The notes under the pieces were generated by a model. It did no database searches. It saw nothing but the letters and a program-made list of their open reading frames with translations, and was not told the DNA's origin. Of a stretch of 64,000 bases of DNA, positions 37,600 to 47,800 are shown piece after piece. Every line of letters starts with the position of its first letter. Positions within the stretch are counted from its first letter, which is position 1. A program made the position numbers and the translations under genes. The DNA is taken from positions 1,984,001-2,048,000 of the forward strand of contig NZ_OZ253579.1 of the NCBI RefSeq assembly GCF_965263005.1. Direction: 5' to 3'. This DNA is from Rariloculus sp965263005 (GTDB taxonomy: Bacteria; Pseudomonadota; Gammaproteobacteria; Steroidobacterales; Rariloculaceae).

Positions 37600-38536
37600 C
37601 ATGCGCGCCGGTTCGCGCCTTGGATCTGGCCTCACGGAGTATCCACCGCCTGAACGCCTGGACTTCGGAGCGGTGTCGGGCGGCGGCGGTGGTGATGAGG
37701 CAGCAGCGTTCGGGCGCCGCGGACTGGCGCTTGAAGACGCGCACGAGCGATTCCTGCTCGAGTTCCTGGGCGATCAGCATCGGGCGTCCGATGGCGGCGC
37801 CGCTACCGTTCACCGCGGCGCGCACCAGCATGCTGTAGAGCCGGAAGCCGGAGGCCTCGGAGAGGTCCGGCGAGGGCCGGCCCTGGCGGGCGAACCAATA
37901 CGGCCAGTCGGCGTCCCAGCCGAGATCGTAGAGCAGCGGCCAGTCGTGGAGGTCGGCGGGAATCCGGGGCCGCCCGCGCTCGTTGAGCAGCGCCGGGCTG
38001 CACACCGGCCGCAGATTCTCCTTGTAGAGCGTATCCTCCAGCAGCGTGTCCTCGGCGCGGGTCACCGGGCGCGGCGCGGCGGTTTCACCGCTGTAGGCAA
38101 GCCAGGCGTCGAAATCGCGCCGCTCCGGGTCGACGCCCCGGTGGTTGGTTTCGATTTCGATGGCAATGTCGGGGTGCGCGGCGGTGAACCCGGCCAACCT
38201 CGGCATGAGCCACTTTTCCGCCACCGCCTCGACGGAGACGATGCGCAAGCGCCGGGCCCGGCGGCCGAGGCGCTCGCCCGCGGCGTGAACCTCGGCGAGG
38301 ATGCGCTGGACCTCCTTCAGGTACGCCCGGCCGCGGCGGTTGAGCTCCACGCCGCGGCGGCGGCGGTTGAAGAGCGAGGTGGCGAGGTGGCGTTCCAGCG
38401 TGCGCACGCGGTGGGCGACGGCGGCGGGGGTGACGCCGAGTTCGGCGCCGGCGCGGACGAAGCTCTCATGCCGGGCGGCGGCCTCAAAGAAGCGCAGGGA
38501 TTCCAGCGGGGGCAAGTTCAGCAAGGTCGCGGACAT
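37595..38536 (-). CDS. LysR-family transcriptional regulator (GcvA-like)
   Basis: A 313-residue regulator. The ATG at 38536 (MSATLLNLPPLESLRFFE) is chosen over a TTG 21 bases upstream. The N-terminal winged HTH reads ESLRFFEAAARHESFVRAGAELGVTPAAVAHRVRTLE, the GcvA-type LysR pattern with LNRRGRAYL at the end. The rest is the periplasmic-binding-like effector domain (IVSVEAVAEKWLMPRLAGF, GWDADWPYWF). It faces the PLP enzyme gene convergently and so may control it or an unlinked target. Confidence 0.9.
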   Translation of the reverse strand: MSATLLNLPPLESLRFFEAAARHESFVRAGAELGVTPAAVAHRVRTLERHLATSLFNRRRRGVELNRRGRAYLKEVQRILAEVHAAGERLGRRARRLRIVSVEAVAEKWLMPRLAGFTAAHPDIAIEIETNHRGVDPERRDFDAWLAYSGETAAPRPVTRAEDTLLEDTLYKENLRPVCSPALLNERGRPRIPADLHDWPLLYDLGWDADWPYWFARQGRPSPDLSEASGFRLYSMLVRAAVNGSGAAIGRPMLIAQELEQESLVRVFKRQSAAPERCCLITTAAARHRSEVQAFRRWILREARSKARTGAHG

Positions 38537-38635
38537 CCAGACGGGGCGGATTGACAAAATATGATTACTTCATCGCATAGCTGCCTGCGGGAGTCAAGGG
38601 GTTAGCGACGAACGGACCGCCGGGCGGCGGCGGAC

Positions 38636-38977
38636 CTATCGGCCGCGCAGGCGGCGCCCGTCGGCGTGGTGGCGGGTGGTGCGGTGGATATCGCGGAGGA
38701 TGCGCCGGATCGCCTCGCAGTAGGCCCGGCCGCGGCGGTTGAGGCGCACGCTGCGCTGGCGGCGGCTGAAGAGCGGGGCGCCGAAGTGGCGTTCCAGCGT
38801 GCGCACGCGGTGTGCGACGGCGGCGGGGGTGACGCCGAGTTCCTCGCCGGCGCGGACGAAGCTTTCATGACGGGCGGCGGCCTCGAAGAAGCGCAGGCAG
38901 TCCAGTGGCGGAAGGGGGTTCACGGGATCGGGGCAATCGGGCAGCAGGGAGATGAAACACAAATATATCTTCGTCAT
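38636..38977 (-). pseudogene. Truncated LysR paralogue (HTH domain only)
   Basis: The 113-residue frame contains FEAAARHESFVRAGEELGVT followed by AAVAHRVRTLERHFG, almost identical to the LysR protein at 37595-38536. It ends shortly after the HTH and linker (RILRDIHRTTRHHADG), about 200 residues short, with no effector domain. It is best read as a decayed tandem duplicate; it could also act as an HTH-only repressor. Confidence 0.75.
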
Positions 38978-39182
38978 ATCAAAAATGCCATTTTTTCAAC
39001 AGGGCTGCCGCGACGACCGCACGATGGGCATCGGGCGGTGACACATAGGTTCGGGCGAGGCCGGAGTTCCGCCTCAATACAAAAGTATTGTATTTAAAAA
39101 GCTGAAAATATTGGTATCCATAAGTAGTTACAATCAGGGTATCGTGCGTGGCGGTCGCCGCGGTGGAGGTTCACGCCGCTGC

Positions 39183-39386
39183 ATGAACGTGACACGCGAC
39201 CGGGATCGATGCGTCGATGGACTTGAGATGCGCGGCAGCGACTTGAATCGTCATCATGCGCGGAGCGACGAGGCCGTGACCGCGCCTCGGGCGCAAGCGT
39301 GCGACTATCTGCTGGTCGTCGGTCCCGGTCATTCGGGCAGCACGTTCCGCTTGCGGTTTGCTTACCCCGCAAAGATCGGATTGTGA
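39183..39386 (+). pseudogene. Sulfotransferase-like N-terminal stub
   Basis: A 67-codon frame ending in CDYLLVVGPGHSGSTF followed by RLRFAYPAKIGL and a TGA. VVGPGxSGST is the 5'-phosphosulfate-binding loop found at the N-terminus of sulfotransferases, where the usual residue is Arg rather than His. Nothing downstream continues the fold, so it is a truncated gene or a coincidence. It lies in a gene-poor stretch, 38978-39612. Confidence 0.35.
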
Positions 39387-39612
39387 GCTGGAAGTTGGAG
39401 CAAGTCGAAGTAATTAATACAAAACGATCTGTTATGGTTCTCTGTAGGCTGATGCTTGCTGCGTAGTTCAAGATGCGGGCTCATCGGGCGTCAAACAAGT
39501 GGCATCAAACACGTGTCAGCGAACGACGCGTGCCATTGCGCGAGCCATCGGCCGCCATGGTATTCTGCCGGGGCCCACGGTTCGGGTCTGCCGCCTGATT
39601 GCCAGCACACGA

Positions 39613-40359
39613 ATGAACCGCCTCAAATCGATCGCGCCGGTCGCGATCATCGCCGCCGCCCTCGGTTATGCGCTGCTGGCCAATGCGCAGGGGTTCAGAC
39701 GCGGCTTCCGGATCGAGCAGAACGACCCGCCCGCGACCGAGCTCGTCGTCGCGCGATGGCATTTCGGGACGAATGGCCTCATCGGCCACATGGGCTGGTC
39801 GCACAACTACCCGAGTTCCGATCAGAACCTCAACCAGTTCATCAAGGACGCGACCGGGATCGATATCGAGGTCGCATCATTCCGGATCGTCGAGCTCGGC
39901 AGCCCCGAGGTGTTCGACTATCCTTTCGCCTACGTGTCCGAGCCCGGCGAGATGGAACTCACCGAGCAGGAGGTCATCAACCTGCGCGAGTTTGTGAATC
40001 GCGGCGGCTTCGTGCTCATGGACGATTTCGACGGCATCGTGCAGCTCGAAACGATGCGATCGCAGGTCGCGCGAGCGTTCCCGGACAGGCCTTTCATGCA
40101 ACTGCTAAACGATCATCGCGTGCTGCACTCGCATTTCGATCTCGACGACCTGAGTCGTATGTCGCCGTACGTGCCAGGCGGGCGGATCGTCTATTATGGA
40201 ATCATGAACGACCGTGGCGATCTCGCGATCGCGGCGGGCCATAACAACGATCTCGCCAACTTCTGGGACTGGTACGACGAGCCGCAGATGCCGCTCGAGC
40301 CTGCGGCCGATGCGTTCAGGCTCGGCGTCAATTTCGCCGTCTGGGCATTCACGCACTGA
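39613..40359 (+). CDS. DUF4159 domain exported protein
   Basis: A 248-residue protein. The ATG at 39613 begins a signal peptide that ends near ANAQG. DUF4159 landmarks are EVFDYPFAYVSEPGEMELTEQE, the following NLREFVNRGGFVLMDDFDG and VLHSHFDLDDLS. Members of this family are thought to be exported proteins of the alpha/beta type found in many Bacteroidetes and Proteobacteria; the function is unknown. An earlier in-frame start at 39499 lacks a signal peptide. Confidence 0.85.
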   Translation: MNRLKSIAPVAIIAAALGYALLANAQGFRRGFRIEQNDPPATELVVARWHFGTNGLIGHMGWSHNYPSSDQNLNQFIKDATGIDIEVASFRIVELGSPEVFDYPFAYVSEPGEMELTEQEVINLREFVNRGGFVLMDDFDGIVQLETMRSQVARAFPDRPFMQLLNDHRVLHSHFDLDDLSRMSPYVPGGRIVYYGIMNDRGDLAIAAGHNNDLANFWDWYDEPQMPLEPAADAFRLGVNFAVWAFTH

Positions 40360-40406
40360 CGTGCGCAGCCGGGACTGGCCTGCATAGCAAACTACTCAGC
40401 CTCTGA

Positions 40407-40426
40407 AGGGCCGCGTTTGCGGCTCT
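40407..40426. terminator. Hairpin between DUF4159 and sulfatase genes
   Basis: AGGGCCGC, GTTT, GCGGCTCT form an approximately 8-bp stem with a G-T pair. It lies between two convergent genes (ending at 40359 and 40430), the expected place for a terminator. No T run follows on either side. Confidence 0.4.
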
Positions 40427-40429
40427 CAG

Positions 40430-41878
40430 TCAATCCGTGCGTGCGGACTCGGCGTAGGGTTGCCGGTTCGGCGGCCGGTTGTCCGGCGGCAGCGACATCG
40501 GTCCGCCGAGCCCCGTGGCGGTCGGTATCGGCGTGTCGTCCATTCCCACGACCGGAGCTCGTGGCAGCGCGTCGAGCTCGCCGATCAGCCGCTCGAAGAC
40601 GTCGGTTCGCTCGGCGGCCAGGTCGTTCTCCTCGTAGGGATCTTCGGCGATCCGAAAGAGCGAGTATCGAAGCATGCCCGTCGCCGGGTCAGGTAGCTGC
40701 ACGAGTTTCCATTCCTCGTCGATATAGGCGATCGAGTATTGCTGGTGGTTGTGTCTTGCGAGCACGACGGCGCGCTCCTCAACGGCCTCGCCCGAGCTCA
40801 GCGCCGGCCAGAGGTTGATGCCATCGAGCGGCTGCGGCCACTCGGCATCGACTTCCGTCGCGGCCATGAAGGTGGGCAGAACGTCCTCGACGGTAACGAT
40901 GCCGTCGTAGCGTGATCCGGCGTCGAGCACGCCGGGCAGCCGCATCAGGGCCGGCACGTGGATGCCGCCCTCCCATGGCCTGCCCTTGCCGTCCCGGAAC
41001 GGGCCGTTGTCGGCGCCGAGGTTCTCCTCGCCGCCGTTGTCGCTCATGAACATCACGAGCGTGTCGTCGTTCAAGCCCTCTTCATCGAGTGCGGCGAGGA
41101 CGCGCGCGATGCCGCGATCCATCTCGGTCACCATCGCGGCAAAAATCCGGCGATCGAGATCCCTGATCCCGCTGTACTCTGCGATCGCGTCGGCCGGTGC
41201 CTGCAGCGGCGAGTGGGGCGCGTTGAAAGCGACATAGAGAAACAGCGGCGCCTCGGTATCGCGTTCGTGTATGAGCCGGACAGCCTCGTCCGCGATCAGA
41301 TCCGTCGCGTAACCTTCCTCGTGAACCGTGGTGCCGTTGCGTTGCCAGTCGACACCGCGCCAGATCGTGTGCAGCTCGTGATTGATGAAACCACCGAGAT
41401 GGCCATAGTAATGATCGAAACCCCGATTCTGCGGGTGATACATGACGTGATTCGGGCCGAGGTGCCACTTGCCGACCGCGAAGGTCTGGTATCCGGCTTC
41501 CTTGTAATATTCCGGGAGCAGCTTCTCGCTGCTCGGCAGTCCCGTGCTGAACCACGGCTCGAACGGAATGAGCACGCCGGTCTTGAGCGGCGAACGTCCC
41601 GTCATGAGAGCGCCTCTCGTCGGCGAGCACAGCGGATGCGCGTAGAAGCGCCCGAGCACGACGCCCTCCGCGGCGAGCCTGTCGAGTGTCGGAGTTCTTA
41701 TCTCGCTGCCGTGATAACCGACATCGTTCCAGCCAAGATCGTCGGCGACGAAGAGAACCACATTGGTCACGGCGTGGGCGGGCCCGCAATGAATGGCGAA
41801 CAGACTCATCGCCGCGGCAACGTAGCTTGCGCAAGCGCGGGCTGTCGTGCCGCATTGATGACTTTTCGTCTGCGGCAT
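40430..41878 (-). CDS. Exported arylsulfatase (S1-type)
   Basis: A 482-residue protein. I start at the ATG at 41878 because GAGGA is eight bases upstream; earlier in-frame ATGs at 41893 and 41926 are less likely (the latter lies inside a repeat). The signal peptide ends near GPAHA. The formylglycine site is CSPTRG (Cys84), the metal site opens with FVADDLGWNDVG and continues with MSDNGGEE and GKWHLGPN. Domain order and length suit arylsulfatase B-like enzymes. It needs a formylglycine-generating enzyme; none lies in this window. Confidence 0.92.
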   Translation of the reverse strand: MPQTKSHQCGTTARACASYVAAAMSLFAIHCGPAHAVTNVVLFVADDLGWNDVGYHGSEIRTPTLDRLAAEGVVLGRFYAHPLCSPTRGALMTGRSPLKTGVLIPFEPWFSTGLPSSEKLLPEYYKEAGYQTFAVGKWHLGPNHVMYHPQNRGFDHYYGHLGGFINHELHTIWRGVDWQRNGTTVHEEGYATDLIADEAVRLIHERDTEAPLFLYVAFNAPHSPLQAPADAIAEYSGIRDLDRRIFAAMVTEMDRGIARVLAALDEEGLNDDTLVMFMSDNGGEENLGADNGPFRDGKGRPWEGGIHVPALMRLPGVLDAGSRYDGIVTVEDVLPTFMAATEVDAEWPQPLDGINLWPALSSGEAVEERAVVLARHNHQQYSIAYIDEEWKLVQLPDPATGMLRYSLFRIAEDPYEENDLAAERTDVFERLIGELDALPRAPVVGMDDTPIPTATGLGGPMSLPPDNRPPNRQPYAESARTD

Positions 41879-41895
41879 GTCCGGTATCCTCATGT

Positions 41896-42095
41896 CTGGT
41901 AGCCCGTGGCAAAAGCCCTGCTGCATGGGGCGGAATACCGCCTCGCTGAAGACGGCTGATCGACAGGCGGTGCATCCCGCCTGATCTGCGTTGCTCGTCG
42001 CTCAAATATGTTCAATATTCTCACTCCTCGCGCCTTGTCAGGCGGGCGCCCCGCCGGTCTCGGTGCGACGCGGGGTTTTACCACGGGCTGCCAGG
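41896..42095. repeat. 200-bp inverted-repeat element (MITE-like)
   Basis: The left end ctggtagcccgtggcaaaag and the reverse complement of the right end (ctggcagcccgtggtaaaac) match at about 20 of 23 positions over 23 bases. Internal sequence contains an AT-rich centre (caaatatgttcaatattc) and no gene. The right portion 42041-42095 is repeated at 47932-47988 and 60998-61053. The rest of the 401-base gap (to 42279) contains no gene I trust. Confidence 0.6.
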
Positions 42096-42279
42096 CGCAT
42101 CGATTCTACCCGGACAGCTGCGCTGCGGCACGCCGGGTCCGCGTGCCGCACCGGCGCAACACTTGGAGGCAGGGCGATTTGTACGCGGTTGCGCTCATGT
42201 GTTATTGGTGCGCCTCTGTGTCCGGTTCGTCGGATGGCCCGCGGTTCCGGCTGGCCGCGAGCTTTAGGAGTTCGGTGCT

Positions 42280-43572
42280 ATGCGGCGTTTGAGCGCGCGT
42301 CGGCTATGGGCCTGCGTTTACCTGGCGATGTTCGTCACCGCCGCCTCGGCTCAGGGAGGCGCAGATTCCGTCCTTGCGGCCTTGAGCCTCGAGGAAGCGC
42401 TTGTCAGGACCGTCTCGGCCAATCCGGGCCTCGTCGCGTTCGGTTACCAGATCGATGCAGCCGAAGGCCGGCTCAGGCAGGCGCAAATCCCACCCGGTCC
42501 CGAGCTCGACGCGGCGCTTCAGGACGTGCTTGGTACGAACACACACCGTGGCGTGAGGAGCGCCGAGGCAACGGTGTCGATCGCCTGGGTCCTCGAGCGC
42601 GGTGTCCGCGAGCGCCGTGTCTCGGCGGCGCGGGCCGGTGTCGCGCTCCGCACGATCGATGCCGAGATCGCGCGCCTCGATGTCGCCGCCGAGACAGCCC
42701 GCAGATTCCTCGGATGCCTGGCTTTCCAGGAACGGTTGAGCAACGCGATCGAGGCCGTTCGGCTTGCCGAAGAGACGGTCGCGGCCGTCCGGGCCAGGGT
42801 TGAGGCAGGCAGCGCGCTGGAGGCGGAGCTTGCGCGAGCGGAGGCGGGACTCGCACGAGCCGCACTCGACCAGGAGCACGACGAGCATGAACTGCTGTCC
42901 GCCTACCATCGACTCAGTGCGCAGTGGGGCGATACGGTGCCTGATTTCAGCTCCGTGAAGGGCGACGTCACGGCGCTCCCGGGTATCGAGCCGTTCGAGG
43001 CGTTGCTCGCCCGAGCGGACGGCAACCCCGAGCTTGCGAGGTACATGTCTCGGCAAAGGCTCGCCGAAGCGGAACTCAGGGTCGCCGAAGCGCGAAGCCG
43101 CCCCGATTGGCGTGCATCGGCGGGTCTACGCCGCGTCGAGGCCACCGACGAATTCGTCTTGGTCGGGACTATCGCGATTCCGTTGCGTACGAGTGGCCGA
43201 AACCTCGGACATGTTGCCGAGGCGCGGGCCGATATCGCCCGCACCGAGGCTGAAGCCGTGGCCACCCGGATCGATCTCGAAACGGCTTTGTTCGTGCTCC
43301 ACCAGGAGTTCAACCATAATCTGCAGCTTGCCGCGGGCCTGCGCGACGAAGTGATCCCTCGTCTCGAGCGCGCGCTCACCGATACGAGGCGGGCCTACGA
43401 ACTTGGCCGTTACGGTTACTTCGAATGGAGCGTCGTGCAGGGCGAGCTGCTACAGGCCAACAGCGATCTGCTCGAAGCCAGTGTCGCCGCGCATCAGGTC
43501 GTCATCGAGATCGAGCGTCTGACCGGCGTGCAGGCTGCGCTGCCGCCCGCGCCCCAACGAGGTGTGCCATGA
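42280..43572 (+). CDS. czcC: CzcC-like outer-membrane efflux protein
   Basis: A 430-residue TolC-family protein. Signal peptide ends near TAASAQ. The first repeat opens SLEEALVRTVSANPGLVA and the coiled-coil helices that follow (VSAARAGVALRTIDAEIARL, ALDQEHDEHELLSAYHRLSAQWG) alternate with barrel strands in the usual two-repeat pattern (RRAYELGRYGYFEWSVVQGE). AGGAG precedes the ATG. It is the first gene of the czcCBA operon and its stop overlaps the next start. Confidence 0.9.
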   Translation: MRRLSARRLWACVYLAMFVTAASAQGGADSVLAALSLEEALVRTVSANPGLVAFGYQIDAAEGRLRQAQIPPGPELDAALQDVLGTNTHRGVRSAEATVSIAWVLERGVRERRVSAARAGVALRTIDAEIARLDVAAETARRFLGCLAFQERLSNAIEAVRLAEETVAAVRARVEAGSALEAELARAEAGLARAALDQEHDEHELLSAYHRLSAQWGDTVPDFSSVKGDVTALPGIEPFEALLARADGNPELARYMSRQRLAEAELRVAEARSRPDWRASAGLRRVEATDEFVLVGTIAIPLRTSGRNLGHVAEARADIARTEAEAVATRIDLETALFVLHQEFNHNLQLAAGLRDEVIPRLERALTDTRRAYELGRYGYFEWSVVQGELLQANSDLLEASVAAHQVVIEIERLTGVQAALPPAPQRGVP

Positions 43573-44813
43573 GGTTGCCGACACGACCGATCTGCCTGTC
43601 GCTGCTTGCGGGGCTTCTCGCTGCCTGCGATACCGGTGGTCAGTCGGACTCGACAGCCATGATCGGCGATATGCCGGTGGAGGAAACCGTGCCGCGTGGC
43701 CCAAACAACGGGCGGCTGCTCGTCGACGGCGGTTTTGTTCTCGAGCTTGCGATCCATGAAACCGGTGTGCCGCCGGAGTTTCGTGCCTGGGTGACGGAAG
43801 CCGGAAGGCCGGTCGCGCCGGGCCGTGTCGATCTGCAGGTCACGTTGACGCGCCTCGGCAATCGGGTCGACGAGCACGATTTCGACCCTCAGGGCGAATT
43901 TCTGCGCGGCGATGCAGTTGTCTACGAGCCTCATTCGTTCGTCGTCACGGTCGACGCCGGCTACGCGGGCCGCCGCCTCCATTGGGAATACGAGAGCTTC
44001 GAGGGGCGTACCCGGATCAGCGCCGAGATGGCCGAGGCGATCGGGCTCGAGACGATGGTGGCAGGGCCGGTGGTGATCGATGAAACCGTCACGCTCTATG
44101 GCGCGATCGTGCCGGCGACAGATCTTGTCCGCGAGGTCAGCGCGCGGTTCGACGGCGTGATCGAATCGGTCCCGGTCGCGCTCGGCGAGCGAGTCGGCGC
44201 GGGGCAAACGCTCGCGACCGTCGAGAGCAACGAGAGCCTGCAGTCGTACCTGATCAGCGCGCCGATTGCCGGCGTCGTCACTGAGCGCAATGCCAACGCG
44301 GGCGAGCAGACCGGCGGACGGCGCTTGTTCACTATCGTCGACACATCGACCGTGTGGGCTGACCTTGCCGTTTTCCCCGGCGATCGCGACCGCGTGCGTG
44401 TCGGTGCGAACGTGACGGTCGCGCCTGCCACGGGCGGAGCAGGGATCGACGGGACGATCTCCTATATCGATGTGCTCGCGGCCGCCAATCAGGCGGTCAC
44501 CGCGCGCGCCGTGCTCGACAACAGTAGCGGGATGCTGGCGCCCGGCACCTACGTGGGCGCCGAAGTCCAGGTCGCCGCGCACGCTGTTCCGCTTGCCGTC
44601 AGGCGCAGCGGATTGCAGAGCTTTCGCGATTTTACCGTCGTCTACGCGAAGTTCGGTGACGAGTACGAGGTCAGGATGCTTGAGCTCGGCCGGCAGGCGG
44701 GGGACTGGGCCGAAGTGCTCGGCGGGCTCGATCCGGGCACGGTCTATGTGACCGGGAACAGCTACGTCGTCAAGGCCGACGTCGAGAAGTCCGGCGCTTC
44801 CCACGATCACTGA
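43569..44813 (+). CDS. czcB: CzcB-like periplasmic adaptor of heavy-metal RND efflux
   Basis: A 414-residue adaptor. The start ATG overlaps the czcC stop (ATGA). A lipobox (GLLAAC) predicts a lipoprotein. Besides the usual barrel-sandwich part (GVIESVPVALGERVGAGQTL and GVVTERNANAGEQ, halves of the lipoyl-like domain) and beta-barrel (FTVVYAKFGDEYEVRML), it has an N-terminal extension of about 130 residues (residues 45-170) as in other CzcB-type adaptors. The C-terminus is His-rich (SHDH). Works with CzcA and CzcC. Confidence 0.9.
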   Translation: MRLPTRPICLSLLAGLLAACDTGGQSDSTAMIGDMPVEETVPRGPNNGRLLVDGGFVLELAIHETGVPPEFRAWVTEAGRPVAPGRVDLQVTLTRLGNRVDEHDFDPQGEFLRGDAVVYEPHSFVVTVDAGYAGRRLHWEYESFEGRTRISAEMAEAIGLETMVAGPVVIDETVTLYGAIVPATDLVREVSARFDGVIESVPVALGERVGAGQTLATVESNESLQSYLISAPIAGVVTERNANAGEQTGGRRLFTIVDTSTVWADLAVFPGDRDRVRVGANVTVAPATGGAGIDGTISYIDVLAAANQAVTARAVLDNSSGMLAPGTYVGAEVQVAAHAVPLAVRRSGLQSFRDFTVVYAKFGDEYEVRMLELGRQAGDWAEVLGGLDPGTVYVTGNSYVVKADVEKSGASHDH

Positions 44814-44824
44814 CGACCGTTTTC

Positions 44825-47800
44825 ATGCTCGACGCGATTCTCAAACTCTCGGTCGAACGGCGCAGCTTGGTATTGATTTTCGTGCTGCTGGTCGCAGGCC
44901 TTGGCGTGTGGAATTTCACGCGGCTGCCGATCGACGCTGTGCCCGACATCACGAATGTGCAGGTCGTCATCAATACGCCCGCGCCGGGCTACACGCCGCT
45001 CGAGGTCGAGCAGCGCGTGAGCTTCCCGCTCGAGAACGCGATGGCCGGACTGCCGCGTCTGGACTATACGCGCTCGATTTCGCGGTACGGCCAGTCGCAA
45101 ATCACCGTGGTGTTCCTCGACGGGACTGACATCTACTTCGCGCGCCAGCAGGTCGCCGAGCGCCTCGCGGCCGCGCTGACCTCGTTGCCGGCGTCGATCG
45201 AGCCCGCGCTCGGTCCGATCGCGACCGGGCTTGGCGAGATCTTCATGTTCACGGTCGATGCCGAGCCTGGGGCGCGCAACCCCGACGGCACGGAGGTCAC
45301 ACCGACGGATCTGCGCACCGTGCACGATTGGATCATCCGGCCGCAGTTGCTGCGCGTACCCGGCGTCGTCGAGGTCAATCCGGTCGGCGGCTACAAGAAG
45401 CAGTTCCTCGTCGCGCCCGATCCCGCGAAGCTCCTCGCTTTCGGCCTGACCTACGACGACGTGCTCGAGGCGCTGCGAGAGAACAACGACAACCGCGGCG
45501 CCGGCTTCATCGAATACAACGGTGCGCAATGGCTCATGCGCGTTCCCGGGCAGGCTGCGGACGCCGCGGATCTCGCCGGGATCGTGATCGCCGAGGACAA
45601 TGGCGTGCCGGTCAGGATCTCCGACGTTGCGAGCGTCGGTCCCGGCCGGGAGCTCAGGGCCGGGGCCTCGACGCAGAATGGTCGCGAGGTCGTCATGAGC
45701 ACGGTATTCATGCTCATCGGCGAGAACAGCCGTGCCGTCGCCAACGCCGTGGCTGCGAAGCTCGAGGAGATCGGACCGAGCCTGCCGCCCGGCGTCACGG
45801 CGACCGCCGTCTACGACCGCACCGAACTCGTCGACGCGACTCTCGTCACCGTGCGGACCAACCTGCTCGAAGGTGCGCTGCTCGTCGTCGTCGTACTCTT
45901 TGTGCTGCTCGGTAATGTGCGCGCCGCACTGCTGACTGCGGCGGTCATCCCGCTCACCATGCTCATGACGATCACGGGCATGGTGCAGACGCGCGTGAGC
46001 GCAAACCTCATGAGCCTCGGAGCGCTCGATTTCGGGCTGGTCGTCGACGGCGCAGTCATCATCGTCGAGAACTGTCTGCGCAGGTTGAGCGAGGCGGGCA
46101 GGGACGGTGCGCAGCCGCTAGCCGATCGCCTCGCCGTCGTGCTCGATGCGACGCGCGAAGTCATCCGGCCGGCGCTTTTCGGCGTCTTCATCATCATGGC
46201 CGTCTACATCCCGATCTTTGCCCTTTCGGGCATCGAGGGAAAGATGTTCCATCCCATGGCGACGACCGTGGTCATTGCGCTTGCGAGCGCAATGCTCCTG
46301 GCGGTGACGTTCGTCCCCGCAACCGTCGCGCTCTTGTTCCGCCGGCCCGTTCGCGAGCGAAAGAACTACATCGTCGACGGTGCGCGGCGCATCTACCGTC
46401 CGGTATTGACCGCGGCGCTGCGGTTCAGGTGGCTCACCATTGCTGCGGCGCTAGCGCTCACGGTCGCAGGCGGGTTCGCCGCGATGCGGCTCGGCACGGA
46501 GTTCATCCCGAACCTTGACGAAGGCGATATTACGATGCATGCGCTGCGCATCCCGGGCACGTCGCTGCAACAGGCCATCGAGATGCAGGAGCGGCTCGAG
46601 GCCGAGATCATGACGATGCCCGAGGTCGAGCGCGTATTCACGAAGATCGGCAGCGCCGAGATCGCGACGGATCCTGTTCCGCCGAGCGTCACCGACAACT
46701 TCATCATCCTCAAGCCGCGCGCGCAATGGCCCGATCCGGACAAGCCGAAGACCCAGGTCGTCGCCGAGCTCGAAGCAGTCGTGACGCCGGTTCCGGGCAA
46801 CCGATATGAGTTCCTGCAGCCGATCCAGATGCGATTCAACGAGCTCATCGCCGGCGTGCGCGCCGAGCTCGCGGTCAAGGTCTTCGGGGACGATTTCGAG
46901 GAGCTGATTCGCCTCGGCGCCGAGATCGAGCAGGCCGTCGTTGCCGTGCCGGGCGCGGCCGATGTCGCCGTCGAGCAGTCGACGGGCCTGCCCGTCATGA
47001 CGATCGATCCCAGGCGGGACATGCTTGCACGGTTCGGCCTGACGATCGCCGAGCTCCAGGACGTCGTCGCGACCGCGCTCGGCGGGGTCGTCGCCGGTCA
47101 GATCTACGAGGGCGACCGGCGCTTCGACGTTGTCGTGCGTCTGCCCGAGAAGATCAGGTCCGATCCCGATCGGCTGGCCGCGTTGCCTGTGCCGCTCGGC
47201 TCCGGAGCCTACGTGCCCCTCAGCGAGGTGGCGGATCTTCGCCTCACGACCGGGTACAACCAGGTGCCGCGGGAGAACGGTAAACGGCGAGTCGTCGTCA
47301 CGTCGAATGTGCGCGGCCGCGACCTCGGCTCATTTGTGACGGAAGTGCGGCGCGCGGTCGAGACGAACGTCTCCATGCCACCCGGATACTGGGTCGAATA
47401 CGGCGGGACTTTCGAGCATCTGATGTCGGCCACGAACCGTCTCGCTATCGTTGTCCCGCTGACGCTGCTGATCAATGCCCTGCTGCTTATCATGGCGTTG
47501 GGCTCGATTCGCGATGCCGCGGTCATTTTCTCCGGCGTGCCGCTTGCGCTGACCGGCGGAGTCGCGACACTGCTGATGCGCGGCATCCCGTTCTCGATTT
47601 CGGCAGCCGTCGGCTTCATTGCGCTGTCGGGCATCGCCGTGCTCAACGGCCTCGTGATGGTGGCGTTCATTCGCGACCTGCGCCGGTCGGGTGTGCCGCG
47701 CGACGAAGCGATCGTAGACGGCGCGCTGACCCGTCTGCGTCCGGTGCTGATGACGGCGCTGGTCGCCTCGCTCGGCTTCGTGCCGATGGCGCTCAACACC

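Noticed and set aside
42180..42292. 37-residue Cys-containing frame just before czcC (TTG start, GGAGG upstream)
   Set aside because: Overlaps the czcC start, has no homology, and could be a metal leader peptide only by speculation.
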